Assembly: GCA_003554945.1 (NCBI GenBank) | Contig: PWHN01000083.1 | Location: forward strand, 8,030 to 72,029 | DNA length: 64,000 nt | Reading direction: 5' to 3' | Origin: a bacterium | GTDB taxonomy: Bacteria; T1Sed10-126 | In this document: piece by piece, positions 34,201 through 42,631 of the stretch | How the letters are laid out: every line of letters begins with the position of its first letter | How positions within the stretch are numbered: position 1 is the first letter of the stretch | The notes under the pieces: model-generated | Told to the model about the DNA's origin: nothing | What the model saw: the letters and a program-made list of their open reading frames with translations, nothing else | The model's database searches: none | Translations under genes and position numbers: made by a program

Positions 34201-34888
34201 ACTTAAAATCTTGCGACAGGCCTCAGTAGAAAGTGAGCCCGAGTGGAAAACGTATAAGCTACAGGTAGAGCCCGAGGAGCGACTGTTAGATGCCCTATTA
34301 AAAATAAGGCGTAATGTTGAGCCGGAGCTGGCTTTCCGCTCCAACTGTAAGAGCGGCCAGTGTGGTGCGGATGCAATGAACATAAACGGCCAACCGAGAC
34401 TGGCCTGCCGCACTCTTTTTAAAGACCTGGCCAACCCGAAACAGGTAACCATAAGACCGCTCGACGGCTATCGGGTATTGAAAGACCTGGTCGTCGACCT
34501 GAAGGAAGTGGAACAACTGGGAGGCGAAATTATAGAAAAATCAGTGGATAAGTTGACCTCGCCGAAAAGAACAAACTCAGAAATCAGGGAAGCGGCAAGC
34601 TGTAACCTCTGTGGAGCCTGTGTTCCCGCCTGTCCAGTAACATGGAACAACAACCTGTTCCCCGGTCCGGCGGCACTACTTAAAAGCTACCGCCTGCTGG
34701 GGATTTTAAGCCACGAGGATAAAAATCGACAATTGGAAAACATCAATCGAAATTGGGGGCTCTGGGGCTGCGAAACCGATTATAACTGCCTGGAAGTATG
34801 CCCGCGCGAAATAAACGTAACCGAACTGATCAGCCGGTTGAAGCGAGAAATCAGCTCTGGCGAAGAGAGATGTTCTAAAGTCGAATAA
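34190..34888 (+). CDS. frdB: Fumarate reductase/succinate dehydrogenase iron-sulfur subunit
   Basis: A 232-residue subunit with three clusters. The [2Fe-2S] site is CKSGQCGAD...LAC (Cys53, Cys58, Asp61, Cys73); an Asp in third place is also known in E. coli SdhB. The [4Fe-4S] site is CNLCGACVPACP (Cys138-148). The [3Fe-4S] site is CETDYNCLEVCP (Cys194, 200, 204). It overlaps frdA by 11 nt. No membrane-anchor gene (SdhC/D) follows: the next gene is convergent and overlaps by 14 nt. The anchor may be encoded elsewhere, or the pair may work as a soluble enzyme. Confidence 0.9.
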   Translation: MKTKLKILRQASVESEPEWKTYKLQVEPEERLLDALLKIRRNVEPELAFRSNCKSGQCGADAMNINGQPRLACRTLFKDLANPKQVTIRPLDGYRVLKDLVVDLKEVEQLGGEIIEKSVDKLTSPKRTNSEIREAASCNLCGACVPACPVTWNNNLFPGPAALLKSYRLLGILSHEDKNRQLENINRNWGLWGCETDYNCLEVCPREINVTELISRLKREISSGEERCSKVE

Positions 34889-35399
34889 TATTTTGAGTAA
34901 TCCCTTCCAGATCAAGAAGCGAATAAAAAAGTTCGATATTTTTTGCCATCTCGCGGGAAGTTGTCTCCCCGAGTTGACGGATCAGCGGCAGCTGACGGCG
35001 CTGAGCTTCACGCAGGAGTGGGCGGTATTCTTCCTTACCCGTCTCAACCTGTAGAATAGCATGTTTCTCAAGACAGATAGAAAACCAGAGCAGCACTTCC
35101 CCCGGCGTCGGCTGACTGTCATAAAAACGGTTATGAATTGATTTCATAAGATTGACCCAGTGTTCCCGCCGACTTAATTCAAGCGTTAATTGCTTATCGG
35201 ACAATTCCTCAAGCAACTCGTGGTTATAGTTAAACAACCCCAAAAGATCAGGATTCCCTCCTGGAAGATGAAAGTTAAGTGACCGATAATTTTCAAATTG
35301 TCGGTGCCCCTCGAGCTGAAAATAGTCGGAGAGCACCTGCTTTTCATCAACGCTCAATGGTTGTTCGCGAAGCGTATCTGTGTCAAACTCCGAAATCAA
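34875..35399 (-). CDS. Uncharacterised helical protein (174 aa)
   Basis: Not recognised. Mostly alpha-helical, charged, no membrane segment, one cysteine. Segments such as LEELSDKQLTLELSRREHW and EVLLWFSICLEKHAIL could form a helical bundle around residues 75-150. The start is TTG 35399, with GGAG ten bases upstream. It follows the 509-residue anchored protein at 35417 by 17 bp, so the two are probably co-transcribed. Its 3' end overlaps frdB in the opposite direction. Confidence 0.55.
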   Translation of the reverse strand: MISEFDTDTLREQPLSVDEKQVLSDYFQLEGHRQFENYRSLNFHLPGGNPDLLGLFNYNHELLEELSDKQLTLELSRREHWVNLMKSIHNRFYDSQPTPGEVLLWFSICLEKHAILQVETGKEEYRPLLREAQRRQLPLIRQLGETTSREMAKNIELFYSLLDLEGITQNIIRL

Positions 35400-35416
35400 T
35401 CTAAAACAACTCCATT

Positions 35417-36946
35417 TTATACGGCACGGGGCCGGTGGTGAAGCTCAATTTTTTCCAGGTCAGGAGAGGTTATGTCCCCTAATGCCTCCAGCCAGCTTTC
35501 CGGAAAATTAAACGAGGGTTGAGCTGCGTCGTTAAGAATGTCAGAAGGCAGCGGGCTAAGCCAGTCCCGAGGCGGCAGACGACGACGGTTGAAAGACTCT
35601 GGGGGAGGTTCAGCTTCTTCCCGGTATTGCTCCGTCCACTGCAGATAGCCTTCGGTCATACTTTCAAGCAGCGGATTTTCGCTGTCTAACTCCTCAAAAC
35701 GTTCCCTGACTTTATCCCAGACCATCGAGTGTTCAGGTGCCCAGGCCCAACAGCACATAAGAATAGCTTCCCAGACCTCTGGATTTTCATCCAGGAACTC
35801 AGAAGACGGGGGTTCCGAATCCCACCAGCTTCCCAGCAGAGCAGCAAGATCCCGCACGGCTTCGGCTTGTTCATCATTTATCCAGTGATAATTCCAGAGA
35901 GCATACAGCTCAGCAGGCAGATGAGGCCAGGTGGCCAGAGGGGGTTTGCTTTCTTCCCAGTGCCAGAGACGCGAAAGCTGATTTTCGCCGCGGGGGAAAG
36001 GATACTCGGGACCGGCCGAAACAGCAAGTAAAAGAGCATGATAACGTGCCGCGTCAACGGAACCGAGTTTGGGTTCACGCTGCGAGGGGGCAGCACCGGG
36101 AATGCGGGAAATCAAAGTCTCCTGAGATGATTCTGTCGAAGTGGGGGTGAGCAGTCCCAACCGACCCAGTCCCTGGTAGAGAAGCGCTGCCTCCAGGCCG
36201 TCGGCGTTCCACTGGCGAGCAAGCAGATTGCCATAAGCTTCCCGGTGCTGGTCCATTTCTACGGGACCATAGCAACTAAGCGAAAAGGCTATGACCAACA
36301 GTCGCTCACCAATCAGCCGACTAATATTTGCTGATTTTTCTCGCCAGGCAGTCTCGCCTACCAACTCTGCACCGGCGGCACGAGGTTCCTGTATAAAGGG
36401 AACAAGTGACTCAAAAAATACCGCGTATTTATCCTGCTGATGAATAGCTTCCGTGCTCGCTTCCCGCAGCCATTTAACCGCGTCTTTAATTTTCTGGGAT
36501 GACTTGTCAGGAGCGGTTCTATCGTCATAATCAAGCCGGCGAGACTCGTCCGGTTCCGGCCAGGGATATCGATTAATGTCCTGGTAAAGATCCGTCCACT
36601 GGTTTATGTCAGGAGCAAAGGTATTAATCCCTTCAAACGGCAGTGTTAGGTCCTCATTACGGATCTTTTTTTCTGGCAAATTCGGCTCATTATCCTCAAA
36701 TTCATCACTTTTTTCGCTGGCGTCTGGGCGCACCTTATCCAAATCATCCACCGGCAGTGATTGTTCGGGCCGCTTGTAGGGCTCGTCAGCGCTGGTGACA
36801 GCTTCTTTCAAACCGCCCTCCAGTTTAAAATCGGTAGGGTCTAAATCGCCAGCAGACTTACCTTTCCCCCCCTGGGTTGCCACAACAACCACAACAATCA
36901 ATGCCACTACGGCCAAAATCAATACAACAAAAGCAGCTGGATTCAT
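35417..36946 (-). CDS. Membrane-anchored acidic protein of unknown function (509 aa)
   Basis: Not recognised. One N-terminal membrane segment (about residues 5-24, FVVLILAVVALIVVVVVA), then an acidic Pro-rich linker to about residue 140, then a largely helical, Trp-rich domain. Tandem-like stretches (LLARQWNADGLEAALLYQGL; LLGSWWDSEPPSSEFLDEN) may be degenerate helical repeats. ATG 36946 with GGGGAG at eight bases is preferred over GTG 36955. It lies between the DUF2851 gene and the 174-residue gene, all in one direction. Confidence 0.6.
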   Translation of the reverse strand: MNPAAFVVLILAVVALIVVVVVATQGGKGKSAGDLDPTDFKLEGGLKEAVTSADEPYKRPEQSLPVDDLDKVRPDASEKSDEFEDNEPNLPEKKIRNEDLTLPFEGINTFAPDINQWTDLYQDINRYPWPEPDESRRLDYDDRTAPDKSSQKIKDAVKWLREASTEAIHQQDKYAVFFESLVPFIQEPRAAGAELVGETAWREKSANISRLIGERLLVIAFSLSCYGPVEMDQHREAYGNLLARQWNADGLEAALLYQGLGRLGLLTPTSTESSQETLISRIPGAAPSQREPKLGSVDAARYHALLLAVSAGPEYPFPRGENQLSRLWHWEESKPPLATWPHLPAELYALWNYHWINDEQAEAVRDLAALLGSWWDSEPPSSEFLDENPEVWEAILMCCWAWAPEHSMVWDKVRERFEELDSENPLLESMTEGYLQWTEQYREEAEPPPESFNRRRLPPRDWLSPLPSDILNDAAQPSFNFPESWLEALGDITSPDLEKIELHHRPRAV

Positions 36947-37035
36947 TTTAAACACTCCCCGGCTATTATAACATCCACTCAGTATCTATACACAGGCTTT
37001 CCCGTAGGTGGTAAAACGTGGGTATCTCTGGCAGA

Positions 37036-38445
37036 TTAGTGTTCAGAAGTAAAAAGTTGCTGTTGAGCCGGTCGCGGTGAATTAAGCATACACTCGGAAC
37101 AACGGCCCTGCTGACAGTAGCGTTTATATAAGAAGACAGCGCCCTGTTGATGAGCAACCGACGGCCAGGTAACCTCCATACCACACTGGCTCTCAATCGT
37201 TCTTGTACGTCGATTTGGAAGAACGGGCGGATAATCCAGAAATATTTGTTCCCAGCACCGCCGGCGCTCCGACCAACCATTAAAAAGTGCTCGCTGATAA
37301 AAAAATGGTATCACGACATTGACGATGAGTTGATCAAGCCATTTTTTACCAAACGGAGAGGGAACAGATTCACGACGGTCATCAGAGAAAGTATAGTGGT
37401 GACGCCAGTAGTTACGGCCGGGAAATTTAAACCGGGGTAACAAACGTTGCGCCAGAAAAGCTCGCAAACTTTTAGCCTGTAGTGCAGACTCCTCCAGCGC
37501 CAGCAGGTACTGCCGCCAGGGAGCTTCAAGCCTGCGGGTTGCCCGGCCAAAAGAAATCCAGCGGCGGTAAGGATAACTCTGGGGGCGAACCCCACCGAGC
37601 CGCCAGAAGGAAGGTGTCTTAATTAGCGGCTCTTCAGTGGCAAGATTTTCTCGCCAGCAACGGCGACGGTTATAGATTGAACGATTGATTTTAGAACTCG
37701 ACAACTGTGGAAACCAGCCTGCTTTGCCAAGCAGCCAGGCTTCAAGTTCCATCGGACGATCTAATTCAGAAAGCCGGTTATAAAACAGTTTCGGGGACAG
37801 ACGGCGGGCAAGGCAACGAAACTGCCGATGGTTAAACGTGTAACCAAGAGCACCGACCAGGGGCTGCCAGAGACGACGTTCCCCCGGCAGCTTTTTCAAA
37901 GTAACAACACGTCTATACAGCCAGCACTGCCCCGCCCGGCGCAGGCAAGCTAACAACCGGCGGCGGAACAAATGCTTATAACAGGGATGTTTGACCTGCT
38001 GCAGGCGTTGCAGAAATCGGCTCGGCGAAGTAGAAAAAGACAAATCTTCCAGCTCATCCGTGAGGGAGATAGTTGGAATTAACCGCCCGTCGGCCCGACG
38101 GGCCGGACAGTCGGCCGCAGAGTGCAAGCAAACCTGAAGGATAACGTTGTTAAAGGCGGGATCATGTTGGTGATTGTGCTGATACCAGTCGGCCGGGTGT
38201 TGATGAATTTCAACTGTTCCGCTTCTCCTTATCCCATCAACAACCAGAGTTACTCCTCTTATATCCGGACCGGAAGAAGCCGCCGGGCGACCGGCTTTAG
38301 TCACCGAAATACGTTCCCCAGTATCACCGGTAAAATTTTCCTTGGCCGCCACCGTCCACTGCCAGAGTCGGGTGATCTCTTTCTCGGTAAGAGTAAGGTT
38401 TGGCTGTCGATCCAACGTGGCGAGAACTTGCGACGGAGAAGACAT
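37036..38445 (-). CDS. DUF2851 family protein
   Basis: A 469-residue protein. The N-terminal block with ISVTKAGRPAASSGPDIRG, GTVEIHQHPADWYQHNH and NNVILQVCLH (about residues 45-110) matches the DUF2851 family pattern, which has nuclease-like features (the E-I-H and D-W residues) but no proven function. The remainder is Arg- and Trp-rich, and a C-terminal CRY/CSEC region (QQGRCSECMLN) could bind metal. It starts at ATG 38445 with GGGGTGG upstream. Basic composition, unlike its acidic neighbours, would fit nucleic acid binding (inference). Confidence 0.7.
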   Translation of the reverse strand: MSSPSQVLATLDRQPNLTLTEKEITRLWQWTVAAKENFTGDTGERISVTKAGRPAASSGPDIRGVTLVVDGIRRSGTVEIHQHPADWYQHNHQHDPAFNNVILQVCLHSAADCPARRADGRLIPTISLTDELEDLSFSTSPSRFLQRLQQVKHPCYKHLFRRRLLACLRRAGQCWLYRRVVTLKKLPGERRLWQPLVGALGYTFNHRQFRCLARRLSPKLFYNRLSELDRPMELEAWLLGKAGWFPQLSSSKINRSIYNRRRCWRENLATEEPLIKTPSFWRLGGVRPQSYPYRRWISFGRATRRLEAPWRQYLLALEESALQAKSLRAFLAQRLLPRFKFPGRNYWRHHYTFSDDRRESVPSPFGKKWLDQLIVNVVIPFFYQRALFNGWSERRRCWEQIFLDYPPVLPNRRTRTIESQCGMEVTWPSVAHQQGAVFLYKRYCQQGRCSECMLNSPRPAQQQLFTSEH

Positions 38446-38538
38446 AGCCTACCACCCCTGTGTATAGACTTGCCTCCTCCAACCCTGGGTTGTGATTCTG
38501 ATTATCTATTACAAATATAAGGGATCAGCCGGGAAATA

Positions 38539-39183
38539 TCAAAATATATCTCTGTCAGGAAACTTATTGTTGTTCCCGGGTAGAACAGGGGCATGTAAGT
38601 CAAAGTCACCGGCGTGAAGAGCCGCTATTAATTCATCCACGGAAACAACTGCTTCTGGCAGCTTGATAAAATAGTCGCCAACCGGATCAGAGCTGTGAGC
38701 ATCGCTGGCTGTAATTGGTTGAAGGTCATGTCGGCGGGCATATTCCAGTGAGAGCTCAACCCTGTCTGACTGGGGCTGGTTGAAGCTGGCCACTTCGATA
38801 GCGGCAAAAGGATAGTTACGAACAAGTTCATCAAAATTCGGGTTAAACCGAAAAGGATGGGCAACGAAAGCATAGCCGTCCCGCTCGGCAACCGCAGAGC
38901 TCAGACTTTCCAGGCTGCCACATAAAAACAGGGAAGTGTCGGGCCGCGGAAGAAAGACAACAACATGATGAGGACCGACTGTTATTTCAGCGCCGGTAAA
39001 AACCAGCAGTTCTGGAAAAGCGCGACGTAACCAACTCACCTCATCCGGTGGCCAGAAACGATTATGCTCGGTGAGGACCAGACCGTCAAGATCTCGTTCT
39101 CGAGCCAGCTTAAGCAGGTCATCAGGTGAGATGACAGAACAGGCAGAAAAACGGGAGGTGTGGGTATGGCAGTCTAATTTCAA
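38539..39183 (-). CDS. PHP-domain metal-dependent phosphoesterase
   Basis: A 214-residue protein with the PHP signature DCHTHTSRFSACS at the N-terminus, LVLTEHNRFW near 35, AHPFRFNP near 115 and TASDAHSSDPVG near 160: all four metal-binding motifs are present. Related short PHP proteins hydrolyse nucleoside or histidinol phosphates. The start is TTG 39183 with a weak ribosome binding site. It follows the citrate synthase gene closely and may be read from the same transcript. Confidence 0.83.
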   Translation of the reverse strand: MKLDCHTHTSRFSACSVISPDDLLKLARERDLDGLVLTEHNRFWPPDEVSWLRRAFPELLVFTGAEITVGPHHVVVFLPRPDTSLFLCGSLESLSSAVAERDGYAFVAHPFRFNPNFDELVRNYPFAAIEVASFNQPQSDRVELSLEYARRHDLQPITASDAHSSDPVGDYFIKLPEAVVSVDELIAALHAGDFDLHAPVLPGNNNKFPDRDIF

Positions 39184-39198
39184 GAAAAAGCCACTTAC

Positions 39199-40329
39199 TT
39201 ACCCGCGCTCCTCCATGGGAACCAGCTTCTGATTTTGCGGGCCGACATACTTAGCACGCGGACGAATCAGGGTGTTCTCATCGTATTGTTCCATAACGTG
39301 CCCCAGCCAACCGACGACACGGCTGGCGGCAAATATGGTCGTGTAAAGGTCGATTGGTATCCCCAGCAGGTAGTAAACAGAAGCGGAATAGAAGTCCACG
39401 TTACAGCGGATCCCTTTCTCTTCTTCCATAAAATCCTCGATCGCCGTGCTATATTCGTACCACTTCAGCTCGTCCTTCTCTTCGCCTAGCTTTTTACACA
39501 TTTCTCTCAAGTAAGGAGAACGGGGATCAATCGTGTTATAAACGGCGTGGCCGAAACCCATTATTACTTCACCGGCGGCAAGTTTTTCTTTGACATAATC
39601 AACCGGATCAATGCCACGTTCGTCTATTTCAAGAAGCATTTTCATAACTTCTGAGTTGGCCCCACCATGAATGAGACCTTTTAAAGCCCCAATGGCAGAA
39701 GTTATTGTGGAATGGACATCGCTGAGAGTTGAGGCAGTAACTCGGGCGGCAAAAGTGGAGGCATTAAAACCATGATCGGCATGAAGCACTAGACAGGTAT
39801 CAAAAATTTCTTCCGCCTCTTCAGAAGGACGCTCACCATTTAACATGTATAGAAAATTACCGGCGTGACTCAGCTCGGGGTCTGGTTCGACAGCGTCCAG
39901 TCCGCGCCGGTAGCGGTCGAAAGCAGCTATCAGGGTGACCATCTTAGCGGCAATACGCTCGGCTTTTCGGTAGTTGGCCTCGACGTCAAGAGGCGACACC
40001 TCACTGTCGGGGTCATAGGCGGCAAGAGACGAAATCAGGGTTCTGAGAGCAGCCATGGGGTGCATGTCAGCGTCGGCTAATTTTTTAGCTATTTCTTTTA
40101 CTTCATCGTTAACCGGCCGATTTTTAGCCAGGACTCCACAGGTCTCGTCAAACTGCTTTTGAGTTGGAAAGCCGTCCTCCCAGAAGAGATGAAAAATCTC
40201 CTCGAAGCGGACCTTATAAGCGAGCTCATTTATATCATATCCCTTATAAACAAGCTCTCCTTTGTCACCGTCCAGAAAACTCATCTCCGATTCCGTTAAA
40301 ACTACATTCTTCAGACCATCCGACGTCAT
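39199..40329 (-). CDS. gltA: Citrate synthase
   Basis: A 376-residue enzyme condensing oxaloacetate and acetyl-CoA. Catalytic blocks are visible: LIHGGANSEVM (His), MGFGHAVYNTIDPRS (His) and CNVDFYSASVYYLLG (Asp). The length is that of the short bacterial type; a 2-methylcitrate synthase is the main alternative and cannot be excluded from sequence. With icd upstream it forms the oxidative entry to 2-oxoglutarate, which an anaerobe needs for glutamate synthesis. A promoter with a palindrome lies at 40377-40406. Confidence 0.9.
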   Translation of the reverse strand: MTSDGLKNVVLTESEMSFLDGDKGELVYKGYDINELAYKVRFEEIFHLFWEDGFPTQKQFDETCGVLAKNRPVNDEVKEIAKKLADADMHPMAALRTLISSLAAYDPDSEVSPLDVEANYRKAERIAAKMVTLIAAFDRYRRGLDAVEPDPELSHAGNFLYMLNGERPSEEAEEIFDTCLVLHADHGFNASTFAARVTASTLSDVHSTITSAIGALKGLIHGGANSEVMKMLLEIDERGIDPVDYVKEKLAAGEVIMGFGHAVYNTIDPRSPYLREMCKKLGEEKDELKWYEYSTAIEDFMEEEKGIRCNVDFYSASVYYLLGIPIDLYTTIFAASRVVGWLGHVMEQYDENTLIRPRAKYVGPQNQKLVPMEERG

Positions 40330-40376
40330 ACTTTTAGCCTCCCTGAGCTAACAGAATAAAAACAACTCAGACAATA

Positions 40377-40406
40377 ATAATCAATTGTCCAATTAATTGG
40401 CGTCAA
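40377..40406 (-). promoter_or_regulatory. Promoter of gltA with a palindrome in the spacer
   Basis: On the minus strand TTGACG (40406-40401), 18-nt spacer, GATTAT (40382-40377). The 12-bp palindrome CCAATTAATTGG (40389-40400) fills the spacer next to the -35 and would be a natural operator for a dimeric repressor. Confidence 0.4.
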
Positions 40407-40512
40407 AAGTGGACTTATGTTAAAAAGAAACTCTCTTAACGCTACGTTCTTCAATTTTAAGACAGACTTTTAATAATTTCAACCAAAAATAGATGTTGAA
40501 AGTAAAAATCTG

Positions 40513-41769
40513 TTAAACCTGGATATTTTCAACCACACGGCGACCAAACTGACTTGACTTAACTTTTTCAGCGTCAGATAGCTGCCGGGCCAGGTCATAA
40601 GTAACGTACTTTTCCTTGAAAGTCTCCTGCAGGGCCTCTTTAATAGCAGTAGAAGCCTCAACCCAGCCCATGTGGTCGAGCATTTCGCAGGCGGAAAGAA
40701 TGAGAGCCGTCGGATTGACTTTATCCTTACCGGCGTGTTTGGGGGCGCTGCCGTGAGTTGGTTCAAACAGGGCAAGCCCGTCACCAAAGTTAGCACCCGG
40801 GCAGATTCCCAGGCCGCCAATCATGCCGCCGGCGGCGTCGCTAATGTAATCACCGTTAAGATTGGGGAGGGCAAGAACGTCGTAACTGGCGGTTCTTGTC
40901 AGAATTTGCTGAAGCATATTGTCAGCAATTCTATCCTTAACCACGAGCGTGCCTTCAGGTGCTTGCCCGTCGTAATTATCCCAGAGTTGATCCTCGGTAA
41001 TGACTTCATCGCCATATTCCTGTTCAGCAACCTCATACCCCCAGTTGCAAAAGGCTCCTTCGGTAAATTTCATAATGTTACCTTTGTGAACCAGGGTAAC
41101 CGACTCGCGATCATGTTCAAGAGCGTAGTCGATTGCCCGGCGAACCAGCCGCTTGGTGGCAAACTCACTGATCGGTTTCAATCCCAACCCGACCGGACCT
41201 TCGTGAATACCGGCGGCACCAAGTTCAGTTTCAACAAACTTCCTCACCTTCTCGGCATCCGACGTCTCGGCCTCCCACTCGATACCGGCGTAAACATCCT
41301 CGGTATTTTCCCTGAAGATGACAAAATCGACTGCTTCAGGCGAGCAGATAGGCGATGGTAACCCATCCAGATAATAGACAGGTCGGACACAGGCGTAGAG
41401 ATCAAGCTGCTGACGAAGCGCAACGTTAAGACTGCGAAAACCGGCGCCAACCGGGGTAGTCAAAGGTCCCTTAATAGCGATACGAAACTTACGGATTGCC
41501 TCCAGTGTTTCGGCGGGAAAAACGGTTCCATAAACCTCTTCCGCCGACTCACCGGCATAAATTCGTGTCCAGACTATTTCACGCTGACCACCGTACACTT
41601 TTTCAACAGCACCATTCAGAACGTCGCGCATTACAGGTGAAATGTCCTTACCCGTTCCATCACCTTCAATATAAGGAATAATCGGATTGTCTGGGACAAC
41701 CAGCTTACCGTCACGGTAATCTATCTTTTCTCCCTGTTCCGGTATTTCTACATGATCATAATCGCTCAT
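40513..41769 (-). CDS. icd: Isocitrate dehydrogenase (NADP-dependent type)
   Basis: A 418-residue enzyme converting isocitrate to 2-oxoglutarate. Substrate-site block FRSLNVALRQQLDLYACVRP; metal-binding Asp in NLNGDYISDAAGG; cofactor block THGSAPKHAGKDKVNP. The Lys of the NADP-selecting Lys-Tyr pair is kept and the Tyr is His, which still points to NADP. Normal length. It is upstream of gltA in the same direction with a 183-bp gap that has its own promoter candidate. A large palindrome lies upstream (41834-41970). Confidence 0.93.
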   Translation of the reverse strand: MSDYDHVEIPEQGEKIDYRDGKLVVPDNPIIPYIEGDGTGKDISPVMRDVLNGAVEKVYGGQREIVWTRIYAGESAEEVYGTVFPAETLEAIRKFRIAIKGPLTTPVGAGFRSLNVALRQQLDLYACVRPVYYLDGLPSPICSPEAVDFVIFRENTEDVYAGIEWEAETSDAEKVRKFVETELGAAGIHEGPVGLGLKPISEFATKRLVRRAIDYALEHDRESVTLVHKGNIMKFTEGAFCNWGYEVAEQEYGDEVITEDQLWDNYDGQAPEGTLVVKDRIADNMLQQILTRTASYDVLALPNLNGDYISDAAGGMIGGLGICPGANFGDGLALFEPTHGSAPKHAGKDKVNPTALILSACEMLDHMGWVEASTAIKEALQETFKEKYVTYDLARQLSDAEKVKSSQFGRRVVENIQV

Positions 41770-41833
41770 AACTAATACTCCTCCTGTGGTATGAAATCAA
41801 CTTTTTAAGAATTTAAATTTTGCGGTTTCCTCG

Positions 41834-41970
41834 TTCTGAGGACCGATATATTTCTGACATCATTCTCAGTTGCCCTCCGGGCAACTTCCGAGGTATAAAG
41901 ACCTCAAAACAACCCCATCCTGGGGTTTGAGGTCATTATAAATCCGTCAGAAACACATCGGTCCTCAGAA
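41834..41970. repeat. Large cruciform-like palindrome upstream of icd
   Basis: The outer arms, 41834-41858 and 41946-41970, pair over 25 bp with two G-T type mismatches. Inside are GTTGCCC-TCC-GGGCAAC (near 41870-41886) and GACCTCAAA...TTTGAGGTC. It takes up much of the 300-bp gap between icd and the SIS isomerase gene, where there is no ORF. A mobile element or structured leader are both possible. Confidence 0.75.
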
Positions 41971-42028
41971 TTACCGTTTTCTACAAAAGAGGGCCCAATC
42001 ACTACTTGACCAAAAATAAACGCATAAC

Positions 42029-42049
42029 GCAAGATATGGATTATCTTGC
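42029..42049. terminator. Stem-loop after the SIS isomerase gene
   Basis: GCAAGATA (42029-42036) pairs with TATCTTGC (42042-42049), 5-nt loop. On the minus strand it comes about 20 nt past the stop codon, but only a poor T-tract follows, so termination is uncertain. Confidence 0.4.
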
Positions 42050-42069
42050 TTACAAAAAGTTAAACTTTA

Positions 42070-42630
42070 TTAAGAATTCAATTCACGATCAATCTGATCA
42101 CAAACCCAGTGCAGACAGGCTATGTGGGCCTCCTGCACGTGGGCGGTGCGGGTCGCGGGAACATTAATTAACTCGACGTCCAACTCCCGCATTTTTCCTC
42201 CTTCGGAGTCGGTCAGGCCAAAAACCCGACCATCTATTTCGAGGGCAGCTGTCAGTCCTCGTATTACATTAGGTGAGCTGCCGGAAGTGCTTATACCCAG
42301 AAAGACATCCCCGGGTTCACCAAGCGCTTTTATCTGACGAGAAAAAACCTCTTCAAAAGACCAGTCATTACTTACTGCAGTTAAGGTGCTGGGACTGGCG
42401 GCAAGACTTATGGCCGGCCTCTGAATTGGTTCAACATTAAACTTCGCCACCAATTCAGTGGTAAAATGGAGACTATCAGTGGCGCTACCTCCGTTACCAA
42501 AACTAATTACTTTGCCGCTCATTTCCCAGGTCTCAAGTATTGCATCACGAAGTTCAAAAAGATTGGCCGGAACATCATCCGCCAGTCGTGTTAACGTTTT
42601 GCTTGCCTCGAGAAAATAATCGGCGTGCAT
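42070..42630 (-). CDS. gmhA: SIS-domain phosphoheptose isomerase family protein
   Basis: A 186-residue SIS protein. ISFGNGGSATDSLHF and ISTSGSSPNVI are the sugar-phosphate binding loops of the GmhA/DiaA family; HVQEAHIACLHWVCDQI is the conserved C-terminal helix. GmhA makes D-glycero-D-manno-heptose 7-phosphate for lipopolysaccharide core, which would fit a diderm cell; DiaA-like or other SIS roles remain possible. It starts directly at the stop of the TPR gene, so it is the last gene of the long ftsY-rib-nusB transcript. Confidence 0.8.
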   Translation of the reverse strand: MHADYFLEASKTLTRLADDVPANLFELRDAILETWEMSGKVISFGNGGSATDSLHFTTELVAKFNVEPIQRPAISLAASPSTLTAVSNDWSFEEVFSRQIKALGEPGDVFLGISTSGSSPNVIRGLTAALEIDGRVFGLTDSEGGKMRELDVELINVPATRTAHVQEAHIACLHWVCDQIDRELNS

Positions 42631-42631
42631 T

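Noticed and set aside
34875-35399. Candidate FrdC/SdhC membrane anchor
   Set aside because: The protein has no transmembrane segment and is encoded on the opposite strand.
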